A stretch of DNA of 64,000 bases from Tamarix chinensis (lineage: Eukaryota > Streptophyta > Magnoliopsida > Caryophyllales > Tamaricaceae): NCBI GenBank assembly GCA_030549775.1, contig CM060178.1, forward strand, positions 64,408,896 through 64,472,895, in the 5' to 3' direction. A program made the translations under genes and the position numbers. Under the pieces are notes generated by a model. It saw nothing but the letters and a program-made list of their open reading frames with translations, searched no databases and was not told the origin of the DNA. Shown here one piece after another: positions 58,482 through 64,000 of this stretch (positions are counted from its first letter, which is position 1; each line of letters opens with the position of its first letter).

Positions 58482-60284
58482 TGAAATATCCCAAAACCCT
58501 AATTTAGGAAATTATGTTGAAATGTGGATTTATTAGAAAAATTAATTAAATAAATTATTTTATTAAAATAAGGGGGATATTTAAGGTTAAATCAAGAGAA
58601 AAAATAATAAATACTTTAATTAGGAAAAATTAGGTTGTTTTGCTAATTAAAATAGAATTTAGGAAAAATTATTCAAAATATCCTAAATTAATCTAAAAAG
58701 AAAATTTAATTATTATTTTACTAAAAATTATTATTTTAAATATTCTAAAAATAAAAAAATATTCTAAATATCCCAACCCACCTATTTTTTTCTTTTTTTC
58801 TTTTTCCTTTCTCTCTTTCCTCCCCTTTTCCTTTTTATTTCCTTTTCTCCTCCTTCCTCCTTTCCTTTTTCCTCATTTCCTTTTGGGTTTGGGCCTACGC
58901 CCTCACAGCCTAACTATTTCCCCCTCTCTTCTTTCCCCATGTGGCCTAGGCTCACGCCATCCATTTTTTTTCTCCTCGCTTACTCGATTCTCCCCTTATT
59001 TTTCTTCTTTTCTTCTCCCCCAAACAGGTCGGCTCATTGCTCATCTTCTTCCTCTCACTCCTTCCATGAGAACCTGCAATCCTGCCACCATCATCATCCT
59101 CCTCTATTGTCAACCTACATCCTCTTCTCTCCCTATCTTTTTCCTTTCCTTTTTTAACCCCAACCAACCCCACACCTACCCTCATGCGTGCCCCCTCCCT
59201 TTCCTTTCTTCCTCTAACCTGATTTGCACCTTGCCATTTGTAGGCTTGTGTCGGCCTGCCACCGCCGGCGACCCTGCCACATCTTCCCCCTCTTATCCTC
59301 TTCCCCTTTTGTTGTATTCACCCCTCTTATCCTCTTATCCTCTTCCCCTTTTCTTCTCCACCACCACCGTTACCCAGCGCCAACACCCGAACCACCTGCC
59401 AAACTCCTCCCTATGTTACCCTCTACCAAACCACACCACCCGCCAACTCTAATTCCTCCTGCATAAGCCACCAAGCCATGTAAAGTTGGTTCCCCAACCT
59501 ACCCAATCCCTTCCATCGCCCCCCTCATGGCCCCGTGCACCACCATCCCCACCACAGCCACCTCTACCCCTAACTCCCAAAACACCAATTAGACTCTCCT
59601 CTACCTTCCCCTACCTTCCTTTCTCCTTGCCTCCCTCTCCTTCTCCCTCCCTCCTTCTCCCCCACTTTCGGCCACCACAACAACCGTCGCTTGCACCGCC
59701 ACTTTTGTTGTGCCACCACCACCATTCCAACCCCCTTAACCCATAGAATCCACCACACTACAACCACTTTCTCACTCCCCCTCTTCTAGCCTAGAAATCC
59801 ACCTCTCCAACCCCACGTCCTCATCCACCGCGGGCCCCGCCGTTGTGAATCGCCACTGGCGCTACCTGGTCACCACTACCCTAGGTTGTACCCTAGCCTC
59901 CCTAACCTTTAAAAATAATTTATTTAATTATTAATTATTTTATTTATATTATTATTATGGATATTGTTATTATTATTATTAATTTTGGCATATTACTACT
60001 AATATTATTTTTATTATTATTATTCGAACCATTTCTAGAATTATTATGATTATCATTATCATCATTATTATTATTATTACTAACTTTGGGCACTATTGTT
60101 ACTAATGCTAATACTAACATGATTGCTTGAACCTTATCTTTATTATTACCATGATTTGAAGTATTATTATCATTATCATTATTATTATTATTAACTTTGG
60201 CCCTACTATTACTAATGTTATTATTATTATGATTATACGAACCCTTATTACTACTATTATTAAGATTCAAACTATTAATAATAA

Positions 60285-60374
<90 letters not shown>

Positions 60375-60607
60375 TATTAGTATTACCTATATCACTAATA
60401 TTAGTATTACTACTATCACTATTATGATGATGATTATTATTATTATTATCATCCACATTATTATTATGGTCACTATTTTAGTATTACTAATACTATTATT
60501 ATGATTATGATTTGGGTTATTATTAGTATTATCACTATTATTATTGTTGTTGTTGTTGTTGTTTTTGTTGTTGTTTTTGTTGTTGTTGTTAATATTAAGT
60601 TATTATC
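58482..60607 (+). repeat. 3' LTR of the giant element, truncated by later DNA
   Basis: Follows the 5' LTR from TGAAATATCCC through the pyrimidine-rich block (58790-59880) and the triplet zone (59945-60605). Homology stops after TTAATATTAAGTTATTAT. It lacks the Cassandra insertion, showing that Cassandra arrived after the element. Confidence 0.8.
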
Positions 60608-63200
60608 TTCAAGATTGGGTGTTTTAACATCCACCTTACTTGGACACTTAGGCTAGGGGCATAAAAGATTTTATGTTCAAGATTCCATATAACAAACTAA
60701 CTGGGTGTTTTGAGTGTTGACACCAAATACTAACCAAGGCATACAAGCCACCAAATTAGGTGTTTAGAGATAACACCAAACTCACATAAGGTAATAAGCC
60801 ACCAAATTGCATGTTTAATGATAAAACAAAACTCACATATTAATTGGGTGTTTAAGGATAACACCAAACTCAACCAAAAATAAATCTCAAATACCATCAT
60901 ATCATTTCATATTAACTTAGGTCAATCATGGTTGAAATCATAATTAAAATGTTGTACATGGAAGAATCAATACAATAGGCCCAAGAGAAACATAACAAAT
61001 CATAATAAAATAGGCAGTTTCAAGCTAGAGCAGTCAATCGCTCCTCAGACAAGTTAACTAGTCTAGTTGTACTAGACCTAGACTAAAATAAAAACCAGAG
61101 CAACAGTCAACTGGTTGGCCTCATCAGTCAACTATTGATAAGAATCAGTCAACTGGTTTGATCCAATTGATTGATGAGTCTAAGTAGAGACCAAACCATT
61201 CTATTCTAGGGAAAAAGCAATCGATAAGTTTGAATGAACGATCAACTAGTTATAACAACCAGTCAAATGGTTTGGTCCAACCGGTCAATGGGTCTAAGTA
61301 GAGATCAAACCATTTTGGATTTTCAAGACACCAGTCGATAAGTTTAACCAATTGATCGACTGTTCATCAAAACTAGTAGACTAGTTTACCAAACCAACTA
61401 ACTGTTCTTATGACCAACCAATCCAAAACTCCAAACCAGTCAACTACTTGCAAAACTAGTCGACTAGTTCAAGGAACTAATCGATCGGTCTTGGTAAAAC
61501 ACCACCTATACTTGCAAAGCACATACTAAATTTTATCATACTTTACCATATTAATCCTAGCATGCTTCTATGTCATAACACACATAAAAATACATTCCTT
61601 ACATATAGAATCACATGGACACATGGTGATATACACACTTAACAAAATTATGCTCAACAACCAATTTCATGCTTAAAAATTAGGGAACTCAACAACACTT
61701 AGATTATACTAGAATTTCATACCATAGAAGACAATTATATCATACTTATATAAACATTAACATATGGAATCCCAATATATCACATATACCTAATTATATT
61801 AAAGATAAGAATGATTTACACTAAAGCAATTCTTCTAGCACAAACTCTTACTGGATGGCATATCTAGCAAATCTTTGATTCATAAGAGAATCAAAGTAAA
61901 AATTCATTAAAAATAAGGAACACTAGAAGAAGAAGAAGAAGAAGAAAAACACAAAACACAAAACACCACCTTTTGACTCAAAATAGGGTGTTAAGGAGAA
62001 GCTAAAATATCTAACTTTTCTCAACTTTTATTCTAACTTGCTTAGGGAAAGTAAGAGAGAACTAAAACCAAGATTAGAAGAAGAGAAATAAACACAATTC
62101 CTTCACAATTCAAAGGAGAAAACCAAAGAGGATATCTATTTTTCTCAACATAAGGAAGAAGAGAGTAGAAAATGGAAGGGAATTCAATATTTAGTGAGAT
62201 TTTCACAAGAAGAAGGAAGAAGAGAGCAAGAACACAATTTTGTAATGAAGATAGATCACCAGAATGAGAGGTATAGGAGCAAGCTGGCCGATATCCCTAA
62301 GGAAAAGGAGGGATGAGATAGGTGATATTGAGTGTGGGCAAGATAAAAAGTGAAGGATGACTTGATAGGGTGGTAAGGGGTTGAGTATAGTCAGAGATGG
62401 GCATGCAAGTGGGTTGGAAAGGTATGAGAGATTCCCCAAAGTCAATAATTGCTACCCTAGCTTCCAAAAGAAAGAAAAAGGAGAAGGGAGGCTTGCCTCT
62501 AAAAGTGGATTTTTGGGAAACGTTTGCTAATTAAAATCATGTAATGGTTTAATTAGTATGAAAATAATTCTAGAAAACTGAAACACACTTATTAGCATAA
62601 TTAAATTCAAATAAGAAGTTTTCATAATCATTGGAGAGAAATTTAAATTAAAATCAAAAACGAATATGAAATCATAGGAAATTAGTCAATCGGTTTAGGC
62701 AATCTGGTCGACTAGTTTGTCAAGAACAAGAATATAAATTTTCCCAGCAAACTAGTCAATTGGTTATGTAAATCAATCGGTTGGTATGCTTGAAATTCAC
62801 ATTTTTATTAGAATTTCAAGCCCATTTCAAAACCAAAACCTATTTATCTTATATTAACATAATTCTAAATGAAATTTAAAGGATTTTGAGATAGAGTATT
62901 GCATGGACGATCTGTGCACAGCCATAAGCATGACCATGCAATACTAAAATTTCTTATCGCACGCCCGTGAAATCTAGCACAGCCTACTCATGCACATTTG
63001 CCCACCCTGTACATGGCATGTCCCACGCCTATGCATATATATTTAAATTAAGTATGCTCTTCCTAATAATCAAGAACGACCATGCCACTTAGCAGAGTTT
63101 GATTGTGCACGATTCCAACTGTCGACCAGGGTATGCACTGCGTGTAGCATGGCCATATAGCTGCCTATTTTGATACGTTCTTAATCCTCTTGTTACTAGT
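60608..63200. other. Unassigned repeat with GTCGACT clusters
   Basis: This DNA interrupts or replaces the rest of the 3' giant LTR. It opens with several 'gtgttt...acaccaaactca' repeats (60625-60870), then clusters of GTCAACTGGTT/AGTCGACTAG motifs at 61030-61500 and 62680-62790, and a (AAG)n run near 61925. No protein domain is recognised. It may be the LTR or leader of the gypsy element whose protease appears at 63238. Confidence 0.45.
61030..61500. repeat. GTCGACT/GTCAACTGG motif cluster
   Basis: More than fifteen variants of a short motif (e.g. cagtcaactggtttg, gtcgactagttc, cgatcaactagtt) in a 470-bp stretch, interleaved with a longer repeat containing 'gtctaagtagaga(c/t)caaaccatt' (61178 and 61293). 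Related clusters lie at 14790-15090 and 62680-62790. Confidence 0.65.
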
Positions 63201-63237
63201 TTATGTGGTGTTTGATTCATGAGCATCTCTATCATTT

Positions 63238-63560
63238 GTGTCTTCTATATTTGTTGCTAAAGCTGCATTGACTTCATCTTCTTTTGCATCTATATCTATG
63301 ATTTTATCTTCTAGGGATAAACTGGACTGTACTAGACTCTACTTGGATATGAACTTAGAGATAGGTGGGGTAGACTTCCTAATAAACCTGGTTGAGTTGG
63401 ACCTTCAGGATTTTGACATTATCATTGGGATTGATATATTAGGGAGGTATTAGGTAGTGATAGATTTTTTTGTAGGAGAGAGTCATGTTGTGGGAACCTT
63501 ACAGTGCTAGGGTCTTTCACCAAAGATGTAAGCCTAAACCTATGACGAAGGTTGTATCAG
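63238..63560 (+). pseudogene. Ty3/gypsy aspartic protease fragment
   Basis: An open 71-codon run includes 'EIGGVDFLINLVELDLQDFD' and then 'IIIGIDILGRY', matching the chromovirus-type gypsy protease end (family pattern D-F-D-V-I-L-G-M-D-W-L). A stop follows. The catalytic D-S/T-G, which should lie some 50 residues upstream, is not recognisable. Sequence after 63453 no longer reads as RT. Confidence 0.65.
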
Positions 63561-64000
63561 TCCATATGTTGTATTCTTTTGTGCAGAGACGTTACCCTAT
63601 GTTTTTTTTTTCGGAGTTCAAGAGCTAAACAAGGATGTGTGAGCATTGGAGGGCATTTTGATTACATAAGAGTGTCTAGATGTGTGAGCATTGGAGGGCA
63701 TTAGAGGGCATTTTGAGTTAGTATTAGGGGCTAAACCTGTTTCTATGGTATGAGAGATTATAAGACCATGAACGATTTCATGAAATATATGAACATAACT
63801 GCTCACTGATTGTTGTTATTGTACCGGTTCTTCAATCTTACTCTATTTTTCTTACTGCACGCTCCTATTACCATCATCAATTGCCACAGCCTCCACGTAT
63901 AGCCCAACGCCCAAGGACCAACCACCTAGGGCCACCCCATCCTTCCCCATCGTCATCACTGGCTATTTCCCCCGAACATTACCCCTTTTTCCCACTTCTT
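63561..64000. other. Unassigned end of window
   Basis: Contains a short duplicated segment, 'gtgtgagcattggagggcat' at 63638-63657 and again at 63681-63700. A C-rich stretch runs at the very end. No gene is supported. Confidence 0.5.

Larger units (their letters stand above)
52229..60607 (+). mobile_element. Giant-LTR retroelement with 362-bp interior (3' LTR incomplete)
   Basis: 5' LTR 52229-58119, interior 58120-58481, 3' LTR from 58482. Both LTRs start TGAAATATCCC; the 5' one ends GAGTGTTGCA. The interior begins three bases before TGGTATCAGAGC, a perfect iMet primer site (58123-58134), and ends with a purine tract TTTAAGGGGGTAGTGA directly before the 3' LTR. Subtracting the Cassandra insertion (53420-54174 plus TSD) the 5' LTR is about 5.13 kb. 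The 3' LTR aligns with the 5' one until about 60607, where unrelated sequence begins. No gag or pol is present. The two LTR starts differ at many sites, so the copy is not recent. Confidence 0.85.

Overview
The window reads as flowering-plant nuclear DNA, heterochromatic and built almost entirely of nested, decayed transposable elements. The evidence is plant-specific: Ty1/copia and Athila-type Ty3/gypsy pol, L1-type LINE with an RNase H domain, CACTA TNP2 transposase, 5S-bearing Cassandra elements, a Stowaway-like MITE, a pentatricopeptide-repeat (PPR) gene and exons of the plastid-division dynamin DRP5B/ARC5. The species cannot be named from sequence alone. No intact host gene is visible; almost all ORFs are pieces of broken transposon genes or low-complexity frames.

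Left third (1-23.3 kb). A minus-strand copia fragment (1.5-3.1 kb) is followed by a plus-strand LINE (3.5-13.3 kb). The LINE is split by a complete but dead copia element with LTRs (4207-10580) and by a Stowaway-like MITE (11998-12243). A trimeric Cassandra element (6267-7439, three LTRs and two internal domains, 5-bp TSD) sits in that copia's integrase. Then come a solo LTR of a giant-LTR family (17.5-20.7 kb) and the 3' end of a CACTA element (to 22900).

Middle (23.3-33.2 kb). A 2.6 kb block with TIR-like ends carries two clean, intron-separated exons of DRP5B on the minus strand. It is followed by a P-class PPR pseudogene (26.8-28.8 kb) and a minus-strand Athila-type gypsy pol (28.9-32.7 kb) with a copia solo LTR inside its reverse transcriptase.

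Right half (33.2-64 kb). A CACTA element (33231-48867, TSD TAG) lies within the broken Athila element, whose protease and gag resume at 49.9-51.4 kb. The CACTA transposase is itself split by a giant solo LTR (36377-46115), which is split by a second one of the same family (38666-43836), each with its own TSD. At 52.2 kb a plus-strand member of the same family keeps a 5' LTR of about 5.1 kb (plus a Cassandra insertion), a 362-bp internal region with PBS and polypurine tract, and the start of a 3' LTR. This family, with very long LTRs around a tiny coding-free interior, TATA boxes and arrays of hairpin units, is the most unusual thing here. The window ends in a further repeat and a small gypsy protease fragment.

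The inferred insertion order is Athila, then an unknown insert in its protease, then CACTA, then outer giant LTR, then inner giant LTR. On the right, a sibling LTR entered Athila gag, the giant element entered that LTR, and Cassandra entered the giant LTR.
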